Source of the DNA: AC-52 sp044870295
Lineage (GTDB): Bacteria > Actinomycetota > UBA4738
Assembly (NCBI GenBank): GCA_044870295.1
Contig: JBIOYQ010000192.1
Coordinates: 1-20,037 of the forward strand
Direction: 5' to 3'
Length of the DNA: 20,037 nt
Shown here: in pieces, positions 6,395 to 13,503 of the stretch
How positions within the stretch are numbered: position 1 is the stretch's first letter
Layout: each line of letters begins with the position of its first letter
Translations under genes and position numbers: made by a program
Notes under the pieces: model-generated
The model's database searches: none
What the model was told of the DNA's origin: nothing
The model's input: the letters and a program-made list of their open reading frames with translations, nothing else

Positions 6395-7834
6395 CTACCC
6401 CTCCTCGCCGGCGCTGCCGAGCTGCTTGGCCTTCTCCTGCGCTTCCTCGATGCCCCCCACCATGTAGAAGGCCTGCTCCGGGAGGTGGTCGTACTCGCCC
6501 TCGACCAGCGCCCGGAAGGAGGCGATGGTCTCGTCGATCGGCGTGTACTTCCCGGGGATGCCGGTGAACTGCTCCGCCACGAACATCGGCTGGGAGAGGA
6601 ACCGCTCGATCTTCCGCGCCCGCGTCACCGTCACCTTGTCTTCCTCGGACAGCTCGTCGACCCCGAGGATCGCGATGATGTCCTGGAGGTCCTTGTAGCG
6701 CTGCAGGATCTCCTGGACCCTCCGCGCCACCGCGTAGTGCTCCTCGCCCACATACCGCGCGTCCAGGATCCGGGAGGTGGAGTCGAGCGGATCGACCGCG
6801 GGGTAGATCCCCTTCTCCACGATGGCCCGGGACAGCACGGTGGTGGCGTCGAGGTGAGCGAAGGTGGTGTGGGGGGCGGGGTCGGTGATGTCGTCGGCCG
6901 GTACATAAACCGCCTGCAGCGACGTGATCGACCGTCCCTTGGTCGAGGTGATCCGTTCCTGCAGGGCGCCCATCTCGTCGGCCAGCGTGGGCTGGTAGCC
7001 CACCGCGGACGGCATCCGGCCGAGCAGAGTGGAGACCTCCGACCCGGCCTGGACGAACCGGAAGATGTTGTCGATGAACAGCAGCACGTCCTGCCGCTCG
7101 TGGTCGCGGAAGTACTCGGCCATGGTCAGCGCGGCCAGACCGACGCGAAGGCGGACGCCGGGCGGCTCGTCCATCTGGCCGAACACCAGGACGGTCTTCT
7201 CGAGGACGCCGGACTCGGTCATCTCGATGAACAGGTCGTTGCCCTCACGGGTTCGCTCGCCCACCCCGGCGAACACCGACACCCCGGCGTGCTGCTCGGC
7301 CTGGCGCCGGATCATCTCCTGGATGATGACGGTCTTGCCCACGCCGGCGCCGCCGAACATCCCGATCTTGCCGCCCTTGACGTAGGGCTCGAGCAGGTCG
7401 ATGACCTTGATCCCGGTCTCCAGCATCTCGACCCTGGCCTCGAGCTCGGAGAACGGGGGCGCCGGCCGGTGGATGGGCCAGTAGTCGTCGGCATCCACGT
7501 GGTCGGTGTCCAGGGGCTGGCCCAGCACGTTGTACACGTGGCCGAGGACCGACTGCCCCACCGGCACCCTGATGGGCAGACCCGTGTCCTTCACCGGCGC
7601 CCCCCTCACCAGGCCGTCGGTGGGGCGCATGGCGATGGCCCGAACCATGGAGTCCCCGATGTGCTGAGCCACCTCGCACACGATCGTGATGGTCTCTCCG
7701 TCGAGGGTCCGCTCCACCTCCAGCGCGGTGTTGATCTCCGGCAGCTGGTCCGGCGGGAAGTCCACGTCGATGACGGGCCCGATGACCCGGACGACCCTCC
7801 CGTTCGATCTGTCTCCGTTCCCGTTGTCAGCCAT
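6395..7834 (-). CDS. atpD: ATP synthase F1 subunit beta (catalytic)
   Basis: The 479-residue subunit has the normal family length. It carries the P-loop GGAGVGKT (161-168), the catalytic Glu193 in GERTREGND, the Walker B strand LLFIDNIFRF and the DELSEED motif (393-399) that contacts the central stalk. It catalyses ATP synthesis from ADP and phosphate at the alpha-beta interface on the cytoplasmic face. The ATG start lies 14 nt after the atpG stop, with AGGAAGG upstream. Confidence 0.99.
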   Translation of the reverse strand: MADNGNGDRSNGRVVRVIGPVIDVDFPPDQLPEINTALEVERTLDGETITIVCEVAQHIGDSMVRAIAMRPTDGLVRGAPVKDTGLPIRVPVGQSVLGHVYNVLGQPLDTDHVDADDYWPIHRPAPPFSELEARVEMLETGIKVIDLLEPYVKGGKIGMFGGAGVGKTVIIQEMIRRQAEQHAGVSVFAGVGERTREGNDLFIEMTESGVLEKTVLVFGQMDEPPGVRLRVGLAALTMAEYFRDHERQDVLLFIDNIFRFVQAGSEVSTLLGRMPSAVGYQPTLADEMGALQERITSTKGRSITSLQAVYVPADDITDPAPHTTFAHLDATTVLSRAIVEKGIYPAVDPLDSTSRILDARYVGEEHYAVARRVQEILQRYKDLQDIIAILGVDELSEEDKVTVTRARKIERFLSQPMFVAEQFTGIPGKYTPIDETIASFRALVEGEYDHLPEQAFYMVGGIEEAQEKAKQLGSAGEEG

Positions 7835-7848
7835 CCGGCACCTTCCTG

Positions 7849-8751
7849 TCAGCTCGCCCGGGCCTCGCGCGCCTTGGACAGCGCCTCAGCCCCTCCAACG
7901 ATCTCCATGATCTCGGTCGTGATCTCGGTCTGCCTCGCCTGGTTCGCCACCCGGGTCAGCACCTTGATGAGCTCCTCGGCGTTCTCCGTGGCCGCGCTCA
8001 TGGCACGGCGCCGGGCGGCGTGCTCCGATGCCGCCGACTCCAGCAGCGCGTTGTAGACCCTGGTCACCACGTATCGGGGCAGCAGGGCCTCCAGCAGCGC
8101 CTCCGGGTCCGGTTCGAAGATGTACTGCGTCATCGGGCCGGCCTCGGGCGGTCGCTCCGTCTCCTCGAACACCATGGGGACGAATCGGCGGGCCACGGGC
8201 CGCTGCCGGACGGCCGACACGAAGTCCGTGAAGACGCCGTGGATCTCGTCGACCTGCCCGGAGGAGAACTGCTCGATCATGGCGTCGGCGATCCGCTTGG
8301 CGTCGTCATAGGTCGGGGTCTCCGAGAAGCCCGCCCACGACTCCTCCACCGGGCGCTGCCGAAAACGGTAGTAGGACAGTCCTTTGCGTCCCGCAACGAA
8401 CAGCTTGATGTCCTTGCCCTCGGATCGGAGGAGCGAGAAGAGCTCCTCGGCCCGACGCAGGACGTTGGAGCTGTACGCACCGGCCAGGCCGCGGTCCGAG
8501 GTGATGACGAACACCGCCGCCGCCGCCGGGTTGGGCCGCTGCTCCAGCAACGGGTGGTTCAAGGCGGCGCTGGCCGTGGCCACGTCGGCGATGGCCGCCG
8601 TGAGGCGTTCGGCGTACGGGCGCGCCGCCTCGACACGCTGCTGCGCCTTCATGATGCGCGAGGTGGCGATCAACTCCATGGCCCGGGTGATCTTCATGGT
8701 CGACTGGACGGATCGGATCCGCCGCCGGACCTCTCGGAGCTTGGCGCCCAC
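7849..8751 (-). CDS. atpG: ATP synthase F1 subunit gamma
   Basis: The 300-residue central-shaft subunit shows both conserved terminal helices: LREVRRRIRSVQSTMKITRA at the N-terminus and the NxAEELIKVLTRVANQARQ / EITTEIMEIVGGAEAL region at the C-terminus. It rotates inside the alpha3-beta3 ring and couples proton flow through Fo to catalysis. It starts at GTG with GAGGGG upstream, 19 nt after the atpA stop, in the standard H-A-G-D-C order. The central Rossmann-like part (VFVITSDRGLAGAYSSN) is intact. Confidence 0.98.
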   Translation of the reverse strand: MGAKLREVRRRIRSVQSTMKITRAMELIATSRIMKAQQRVEAARPYAERLTAAIADVATASAALNHPLLEQRPNPAAAAVFVITSDRGLAGAYSSNVLRRAEELFSLLRSEGKDIKLFVAGRKGLSYYRFRQRPVEESWAGFSETPTYDDAKRIADAMIEQFSSGQVDEIHGVFTDFVSAVRQRPVARRFVPMVFEETERPPEAGPMTQYIFEPDPEALLEALLPRYVVTRVYNALLESAASEHAARRRAMSAATENAEELIKVLTRVANQARQTEITTEIMEIVGGAEALSKAREARAS

Positions 8752-8770
8752 TTCGTCCGCCCCTCGACCG

Positions 8771-10471
8771 CTAGCCCGGCATCTGAACGCCGCCGCGGGC
8801 CTCGCCCGCCGGGCCGGCCTTCCTGGCGACGTCCTCGGGCGACGGCCGCCGGAACCTCTTCAGGGACTCCTGCTCCTCGTCCGCCAGGGCCTCGGCCTGC
8901 CGCTCCTTGAGGGGAGGCTGGCCCTCGGACGGCTGGAACAGCAGCCGGAATTCCTTGATCGCCGCCTCCAGGCTCTGCTCAAGCTCGTCGGAGAGCGCGC
9001 CCTGCTCGGCGATGCTCCGCATCAGATCGCCCTGGCGCGACTCCATGAAGTCCTCGAGCTCCGACTGGAAGCGCTTGACGGCCTCGACCGCCACGTCGTC
9101 CAGGTATCCATTGGTCACGGCGAAGATCACCAGGACCTGACGCTGCACCGGCATGGGGTCGTATTGGGGCTGCTTCAACACCTCGACCACGCGGGCCCCC
9201 CGCTCCAGCTGGTCCTGGGATGCCCGATCCAGCTCGGAGCCGAACGTGGCGAAGGCCTCCAGCTCGCGGAACTGGGCCAGGTCCAGCCGGAGACGGCCGG
9301 CCACCTGCTTCATCGCCTTGATCTGCGCGTTGCCTCCCACCCGCGACACCGAGATGCCGACGTTGATGGCGGGGCGAACCCCGCTGTTGAACAGGTCCTT
9401 CTCCAGGTAGATCTGCCCGTCGGTGATGGAGATGACGTTGGTCGGGATGTAGGCCGAGACGTCGCCCCCCTTGGTCTCCACGATGGGGAGGGCGGTGAGG
9501 GATCCCCCTCCGAGGTCCTCGGACAGCTTCGCGCCGCGCTCCAGCAGCCGGGAATGCAGGTAGAAGACGTCACCCGGGTACGCCTCGCGCCCTGGCGGCC
9601 GGCGGACCAGCAGCGAGATGGCCCGGTAGGCGTCGGCCTGCTTCGACAGATCGTCGTACACGATCAGCGCGTGCTGCTGGCTGTACATCCAATGAGCCCC
9701 GATGGCGGCGCCGGAGTACGGGGCGATGTACCGGAAGGAGGCGGGCGCGGACGCCGGCGCGTCGATGACCACCGTGTAGTCCAGCGCGCCGTTCTCCTCC
9801 AGGGCCTTCGTGACCTCGGCCACCGTCGAGTCCTTCTGTCCGATGGCGACGTAGACGCACTTGACCTGCTTGGAGGGATCGCCCGTGGCCCAGTTGTCGC
9901 GCTGGTTGATGATCGTGTCGATGGCGACCGCGGTCTTGCCGGTCTGGCGGTCACCGATGATCAGCTCTCGCTGGCCCCGGCCGATGGGGGTCATGGCGTC
10001 GATCGCCACGATCCCCGACTGCAGCGGCTCCTTGACCGGCTGGCGCTGCACCACGGTGGGGGCCTGGATCTCCAGCGCGCGGTACTCCTCGTACTGGATG
10101 GGTCCCTTCCCGTCCACCGGCTCACCGGTCGGCGTGATCACCCGTCCCAGCACGCCGTCGCCCACCCCGACGGACAGGATGCGCCCGGTCTGCTTGACCG
10201 GGTCGCCCTCCTCGACCGCGTCCGCCTCGCCCAGCAGGATGCAACCGATGGAGTCCTCGTCCAGGTTGAACGCGATCCCCAGGATGCCCTTCGGGAACTC
10301 CAGCAGCTCGTTGGCCATGGCCCGGGGCAGCCCCTCCACGATGGCCACGCCGTCCCCGGTGGCCATCACGCGGCCGACCTCCTCCCGTTCCATGGTCGGT
10401 TCGAAGCCCTCGACGTACTTGCGCAGCGCAGCGGCGATCTCTTCCGGCGAGATGGACAGTTCCTGGGCCAC
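8771..10471 (-). CDS. atpA: ATP synthase F1 subunit alpha
   Basis: The 566-residue non-catalytic nucleotide-binding subunit has the P-loop GDRQTGKT (173-180), the VYVAIGQKDSTVAEV segment and the arginine-finger motif VGISVSRVGGNAQ (Arg377). The start is GTG at 10471, eight nt after AGGAGG; an in-frame GTG at 10477 sits too close to that site. The C-terminus is longer than the roughly 505-550 residues usual for the family, ending in a charged, Glu/Arg/Pro-rich tail after the conserved helical domain. Known actinobacterial alpha subunits can also carry C-terminal extensions, so this is probably real rather than a missed stop. Confidence 0.98.
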   Translation of the reverse strand: MAQELSISPEEIAAALRKYVEGFEPTMEREEVGRVMATGDGVAIVEGLPRAMANELLEFPKGILGIAFNLDEDSIGCILLGEADAVEEGDPVKQTGRILSVGVGDGVLGRVITPTGEPVDGKGPIQYEEYRALEIQAPTVVQRQPVKEPLQSGIVAIDAMTPIGRGQRELIIGDRQTGKTAVAIDTIINQRDNWATGDPSKQVKCVYVAIGQKDSTVAEVTKALEENGALDYTVVIDAPASAPASFRYIAPYSGAAIGAHWMYSQQHALIVYDDLSKQADAYRAISLLVRRPPGREAYPGDVFYLHSRLLERGAKLSEDLGGGSLTALPIVETKGGDVSAYIPTNVISITDGQIYLEKDLFNSGVRPAINVGISVSRVGGNAQIKAMKQVAGRLRLDLAQFRELEAFATFGSELDRASQDQLERGARVVEVLKQPQYDPMPVQRQVLVIFAVTNGYLDDVAVEAVKRFQSELEDFMESRQGDLMRSIAEQGALSDELEQSLEAAIKEFRLLFQPSEGQPPLKERQAEALADEEQESLKRFRRPSPEDVARKAGPAGEARGGVQMPG

Positions 10472-10502
10472 CCTCACGACCTCCTGACGGCCGGGCAGCG
10501 CT

Positions 10503-11048
10503 TCAGCGCACCTGCGCCAACTGCTGCCGGGCCAGTTCGAGCTTGCGTCTGATCGTTCCGTCGAACACCTCGTCGCCCACCCGCGCCACCACACCGCCGA
10601 TGACGTCGGGGTCGACCAGGACCTTGAGCTCAATGTCCTTGCCGGTCGCCTTGGCTAGGGCCTTGGCCAACCGCTCGCGACGCTTGCCGTCGAGCGGAAC
10701 CGCCGTGCGAACCTCGGCCACGGCCCTGCGACGCTGCTCCGCCGCCAGCTTGGCCAGGGCGTCGATGATCTTCGGAAGATCCTTGGCCCGTCCCTGTTCG
10801 ATGACGAACCCGAGCAGCGCGACGGTGTGCCGGCTGGCCCTGGAGCCCAGCAGGTCTTCGATCAGGGCCCTCTTGCGATCGGCCGGGAGGGCAGGATCGG
10901 TCAGGGCCTCTCGCAGCTTCGCCTGCCGCTCGGCCTCCTTGGCGAAGCGGTACAGCTCGTCCTCCACCTGGTCGAGCTCGCGCTCCGCCTCCGCCACGGC
11001 CAACAGGGCCTGGGCGTATCCCCGGATGACGGCGTCCCGTTCGGCCAC
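10503..11048 (-). CDS. atpH: ATP synthase F1 subunit delta
   Basis: The 181-residue delta subunit joins the F1 head to the b-subunit peripheral stalk. The N-terminal helical bundle starts AVIRGYAQALLAVAEAE, and the C-terminal signature is DPDVIGGVVARVGDEVFDGTIRRKLELARQQL. It starts at GTG, 5 nt after the atpF stop. It is a free-standing delta subunit, unlike the fused b-delta protein of mycobacteria, which argues against Mycobacteriales as the source. Confidence 0.96.
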   Translation of the reverse strand: MAERDAVIRGYAQALLAVAEAERELDQVEDELYRFAKEAERQAKLREALTDPALPADRKRALIEDLLGSRASRHTVALLGFVIEQGRAKDLPKIIDALAKLAAEQRRRAVAEVRTAVPLDGKRRERLAKALAKATGKDIELKVLVDPDVIGGVVARVGDEVFDGTIRRKLELARQQLAQVR

Positions 11049-11053
11049 CCCGG

Positions 11054-11614
11054 TCAGCGCTCCGTCCTGGACCCGTGTCCGTTCGTGGGAGCCTGGCCCG
11101 CGAGCTCCTCGATGTAGTCGTCGATCATGCGCAGGTGGCGATCCTTGTCGAGCTGCTGCCCGACCACTCGTCCGGCCAGCGCCAGCGACAGTTCACCGAC
11201 CTGGGTCTTCAGCTCCTGGAACACCCGGTCCCGCTCGGCCCGGATCTCCTCCTGGGCTCGCCCGACGATGGCCTGGTATTCCTGCTCGGCCTTGGCTACG
11301 AGATCTCGGCGCATCGCCTCGGCGGTGCGGCGGCCCTCCTCGATCACCCGGTTCGCCTCTTCCCGCGCCCCGGCGAGCTGCTGCCGATAGTCGGCCAGCA
11401 TCTGGTCGGCCTCGGTCTTGGACTGCTCGGCCTTCTCCAGGTCACCCTGGATGCGCCCGCGCCGCTCCTCGAGCAGCGTGTTCACCCGAGGGAACACCCA
11501 CTTCGACATGAACACGAACAGGATGGCGAAGGCGATCGCGCCGAGGACGAGCTCGGACAGCTTGGGATACAGGAGCTCCTTGCCGCTCTCGGAGATGGCT
11601 ACCAGGGCGTGCAT
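11054..11614 (-). CDS. atpF: ATP synthase Fo subunit b
   Basis: The 186-residue peripheral-stalk subunit has one N-terminal membrane helix (about 20-41), then RVNTLLEERRGRIQGDLEKA and a long, highly charged right-handed coiled coil rich in Ala, Glu, Gln and Arg. The ATG start follows AGGAGG, which overlaps the atpE stop codon, so translation of c and b is likely coupled. Only one b gene is present, so the stalk is presumably a b2 homodimer. Confidence 0.97.
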   Translation of the reverse strand: MHALVAISESGKELLYPKLSELVLGAIAFAILFVFMSKWVFPRVNTLLEERRGRIQGDLEKAEQSKTEADQMLADYRQQLAGAREEANRVIEEGRRTAEAMRRDLVAKAEQEYQAIVGRAQEEIRAERDRVFQELKTQVGELSLALAGRVVGQQLDKDRHLRMIDDYIEELAGQAPTNGHGSRTER

Positions 11615-11623
11615 CCGAGCCTC

Positions 11624-11881
11624 CTAGATGATGAAGGACAGCACGAACCCGATCAGCGCCAGCGCTTCGATCAGGCCGATCCCGATGAACATGGTGGTCC
11701 GAACCAGTCCGGCGGCCTCCGGCTGCCGGGCCATGGCCTCGACCGACTTGCCCATGAGCACGCCGATCCCGATGCCCGGCCCGATCGCGGCGAGGCCGTA
11801 GGCCAGCCCCTTGCCGATCGAGGCCACGTCTCCCGTGGTCTCGGCGATCATTCCAAGTGCGTGTGTCACCACCCCAACCAT
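11624..11881 (-). CDS. atpE: ATP synthase Fo subunit c (proteolipid)
   Basis: The 85-residue hairpin has two membrane helices, the Gly-rich packing motif GPGIGIG on helix 1, the polar loop RQPE (52-55) that contacts gamma/epsilon, and the ion-carrying Glu72 in IGLIEALALIGF. The residue after Glu is Ala, and the Gln and Ser/Thr ligands of sodium-type rings are absent, so proton coupling is predicted. Several copies form the rotor ring. A strong AGGAGG (11886-11891) precedes the ATG, consistent with the high translation this multi-copy subunit needs. Confidence 0.98.
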   Translation of the reverse strand: MVGVVTHALGMIAETTGDVASIGKGLAYGLAAIGPGIGIGVLMGKSVEAMARQPEAAGLVRTTMFIGIGLIEALALIGFVLSFII

Positions 11882-11897
11882 GATTCCTCCTTGAGCG

Positions 11898-12701
11898 TCA
11901 ATGCTCCTCCGCCATAGCTCCCGCGATGTAAGAGGCCGTGAGCATGCTGAAGATGAACGCCTGCAGGCTCGCGACGAAGATCTCGAATCCGACCAGCGCC
12001 ACGCCGATGCCGAACGAGACGACCCCGAGGATGTACGGGATCCCGGTGAGCAGGGCGAGCGACCCCAGGAAGAAGACCGACAACAGGAAGTGCCCGGCCA
12101 CCATGTTGGCGAAGAGTCGGATGGTGAGCGTTATCGGCCGAAGCACGATGACCGAGATGAACTCGATGGGCGTGAGCAGGATGTACAGGACCTTCGGCGC
12201 CCCGGGCGGGAACATGACCATCTTCAGATAGCCGAGCAGCCCGTGCTTGCGGATCCCGACGGTGTTGTAGACGACCCACGAGATCAGGGCCATGACCAAC
12301 GGGAAGGCCAGCCGCGAGTGCAAAGGGAAGCTGATGCCGGGGACGATCTCCAGGATGTTCCCCAGGAAGATGAAGAAGAACAACGTCGCCAGGAACGGCA
12401 GGAAGGGCAGCCCGTCCGGTCCGATCATCTGGAGCGTGATCTGCTCGCGAACGAAGGCCAGGCCGGATTCCATCAGCATCTGGAACTTGCCCGGCACGAT
12501 CGTGGGCTTCCGGAAGGCCAGGTAGAACAGCAGGATGAAGGCGACGAAGGCGACCAGCAGCAGCAGGAAGATGAAGTTGAAGCAGAACGTCACCCCGAAC
12601 AGCCGAGCGCTGCCACCCCAGCACGGCCAGACGAAGTCCTCCGTGCTCGGCTTCTCGAACCCGACGGCCAGGATGGCCGCCGTTACGGCGAGGCCGGTCA
12701 C
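11898..12701 (-). CDS. atpB: ATP synthase Fo subunit a
   Basis: The 267-residue polytopic membrane protein forms the proton half-channels. The signature RLFANMVAGH (195-204) holds the essential Arg195; other recognisable parts are FLGNILEIVPG and the C-terminal FEIFVASLQAFIFSMLTASYI. The start is GTG at 12701, overlapping the stop of the preceding gene as GTGA. The frame is open 45 codons further upstream, but that stretch is an Arg-rich shadow of the neighbour. The stop lies 16 nt before atpE. Confidence 0.97.
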   Translation of the reverse strand: MTGLAVTAAILAVGFEKPSTEDFVWPCWGGSARLFGVTFCFNFIFLLLLVAFVAFILLFYLAFRKPTIVPGKFQMLMESGLAFVREQITLQMIGPDGLPFLPFLATLFFFIFLGNILEIVPGISFPLHSRLAFPLVMALISWVVYNTVGIRKHGLLGYLKMVMFPPGAPKVLYILLTPIEFISVIVLRPITLTIRLFANMVAGHFLLSVFFLGSLALLTGIPYILGVVSFGIGVALVGFEIFVASLQAFIFSMLTASYIAGAMAEEH

Positions 12702-13129
12702 GGCGCCGATCCTTCGGTGGGCGAGGGAAGGATCAGTTCCGTTCCGACGCCTGAGGCGAGCAGCCTGAGCTCGTAGATGAGCAACAGGATGGTCGCCGGG
12801 ATCACCGCGAATCCGAACGCGGCGGGGACGAACCACCCGGTGAACCGATCAAGGACGAACATGACGGCCAGGATCGCGCCCAGCCGGACGATGAACCCGC
12901 CCATCACGACGGCCGCGATGGCGGTCAGCGAGATACGGGCCGCCCATGACAGGGAGAGTCCGCTCGCCGCGAAGTTCAGGCCGACCACGGCGATGCCCGC
13001 GGCCGCCGACCAGCCCACGTTCCACCCGGCCGCCACGGTCCCCACCAGCAACGCCACCGCCGCGGCGGGGATGGCCAGGGGCCCGGCCCTGCGCACCAGC
13101 TCTCGTTCCGGATCAGCGCTTCGTGCCAT
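12698..13129 (-). CDS. AtpI-like ATP synthase subunit I family membrane protein
   Basis: The 143-residue protein has four predicted membrane helices (about 17-36, 39-60, 66-93 and 99-122), and its position between an AtpZ-like gene and atpB is that of atpI. AtpI proteins are thought to help assemble the c-ring. Sequence conservation in this family is low, so the call rests largely on size, topology and location. The start ATG overlaps the end of the previous gene by 17 nt, and the stop overlaps atpB by 4 nt, indicating tight coupling. Confidence 0.78.
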   Translation of the reverse strand: MARSADPERELVRRAGPLAIPAAAVALLVGTVAAGWNVGWSAAAGIAVVGLNFAASGLSLSWAARISLTAIAAVVMGGFIVRLGAILAVMFVLDRFTGWFVPAAFGFAVIPATILLLIYELRLLASGVGTELILPSPTEGSAP

Positions 13130-13352
13130 CGTCCCTGCCGTACCTCAGGTAGACCACGTAGACCCCGGCCGCCGCGCCGACGATCATCCCGACGGCGGTG
13201 AACACCTTGGCCGTGCCGACCAGCCAATCGATCAGGTAGCCGACACCGCCCCAGACGAACAACCCAGCCAGCAGATAAGCGGTGATCTGGATCCCGGTCG
13301 ACATGCCGCCCCAGAGGTTCTCGGAGTTCCCCCGGTTTGGTCGGCCAGCCAT
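13113..13352 (-). CDS. AtpZ/AtpI-family small membrane protein, first gene of the atp operon
   Basis: The 79-residue protein has two membrane helices (about 22-44 and 48-70), with the family-typical glycines and acidic residue in YLLAGLFVWGGVGYLIDWLVGT. Proteins of this type have been linked to ATP synthase assembly or Mg/Ca transport. Two starts compete. The ATG at 13352 lies 11 nt after a TATACT box and would be read from an almost leaderless mRNA. An in-frame ATG at 13430 has a textbook GGAGG seven nt upstream and would add 26 residues. I favour 13352 because the extra codons include many A/T-ending ones (AAA, CGA, TCA, TTT, GCA, GTA) that are rare in the neighbours, but the longer form (stop 13113, start 13430) is a serious alternative. 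Confidence 0.8.
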   Translation of the reverse strand: MAGRPNRGNSENLWGGMSTGIQITAYLLAGLFVWGGVGYLIDWLVGTAKVFTAVGMIVGAAAGVYVVYLRYGRDDGTKR

Positions 13353-13363
13353 GGAGCGCGCGG

Positions 13364-13393
13364 AGTATACCGGGGGGCTTGCGGCGGAGTCAA
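13364..13393 (-). promoter_or_regulatory. Putative strong promoter (P2) at the head of the atp operon
   Basis: TTGACT (13388-13393), an 18-nt spacer and TATACT (13364-13369) form the best sigma-70-type promoter match in the window (5 of 6 in each hexamer). Transcription would begin about 5 nt before the ATG at 13352, giving a nearly leaderless message. Confidence 0.55.
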
Positions 13394-13435
13394 AGCGGGC
13401 TGAGGGTCGTTTGTGCAGGTCAGCGGCCATTTTTT

Positions 13436-13444
13436 CCCCTCCCT
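13436..13444 (-). promoter_or_regulatory. Ribosome binding site for an alternative upstream start
   Basis: AGGGAGGGG, then AAAAA and the ATG at 13430. The GGAGG core is seven nt from this ATG, an ideal spacing. If used, it produces a 105-residue N-terminally extended AtpZ-like protein from transcripts starting at the upstream promoter. Confidence 0.4.
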
Positions 13445-13449
13445 CAGCC

Positions 13450-13471
13450 GCTTGTGAAATCTTTCACAAGC
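13450..13471 (-). promoter_or_regulatory. Rex-type (or CRP-type) operator upstream of the atp operon
   Basis: A perfect 22-bp palindrome with 10-bp arms and a 2-nt centre has the core TTGTGAAATCTTTCACAA (13452-13469). This equals TTGTGAA-N4-TTCACAA, the operator form known for the NADH-sensing repressor Rex, which has been reported to control atp genes in Streptomyces. The same bases also fit TGTGA-N6-TCACA, the CRP consensus. It sits where transcription from the upstream promoter would begin, which favours repression. It is not a terminator, because no T-run follows on the minus strand. Confidence 0.72.
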
Positions 13472-13473
13472 TC

Positions 13474-13503
13474 AGTCTACCGGTTGGGGCTCACCCCCGT
13501 CAG
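13474..13503 (-). promoter_or_regulatory. Putative upstream promoter (P1) of the atp operon
   Basis: CTGACG (13498-13503), an 18-nt spacer and TAGACT (13474-13479). The -35 is moderate (4 of 6) and overlaps the wecA stop codon. The expected start point falls inside the 13450-13471 palindrome, so a bound regulator would block initiation. Confidence 0.4.

Noticed and set aside
11624..11881. Sodium-coupled c-ring
   Set aside because: The residue after the carboxylate is Ala and the helix-1 Gln typical of sodium-binding rings is missing, so proton coupling is more likely.
12702..12836. N-terminal extension of atpB by 45 codons
   Set aside because: The stretch overlaps the AtpI-like gene, is Arg-rich and unlike subunit a; the GTG at 12701 fits the family and the coupled overlap.
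13431..13436. The plus-strand T-run as part of a terminator
   Set aside because: On the plus strand the T-run precedes the palindrome rather than following it, and no plus-strand gene ends here.
13450..13471. The palindrome as an intrinsic terminator for wecA
   Set aside because: The stem is AT-containing, the loop is only 2 nt, and the minus strand continues with G and A runs rather than a T-run.
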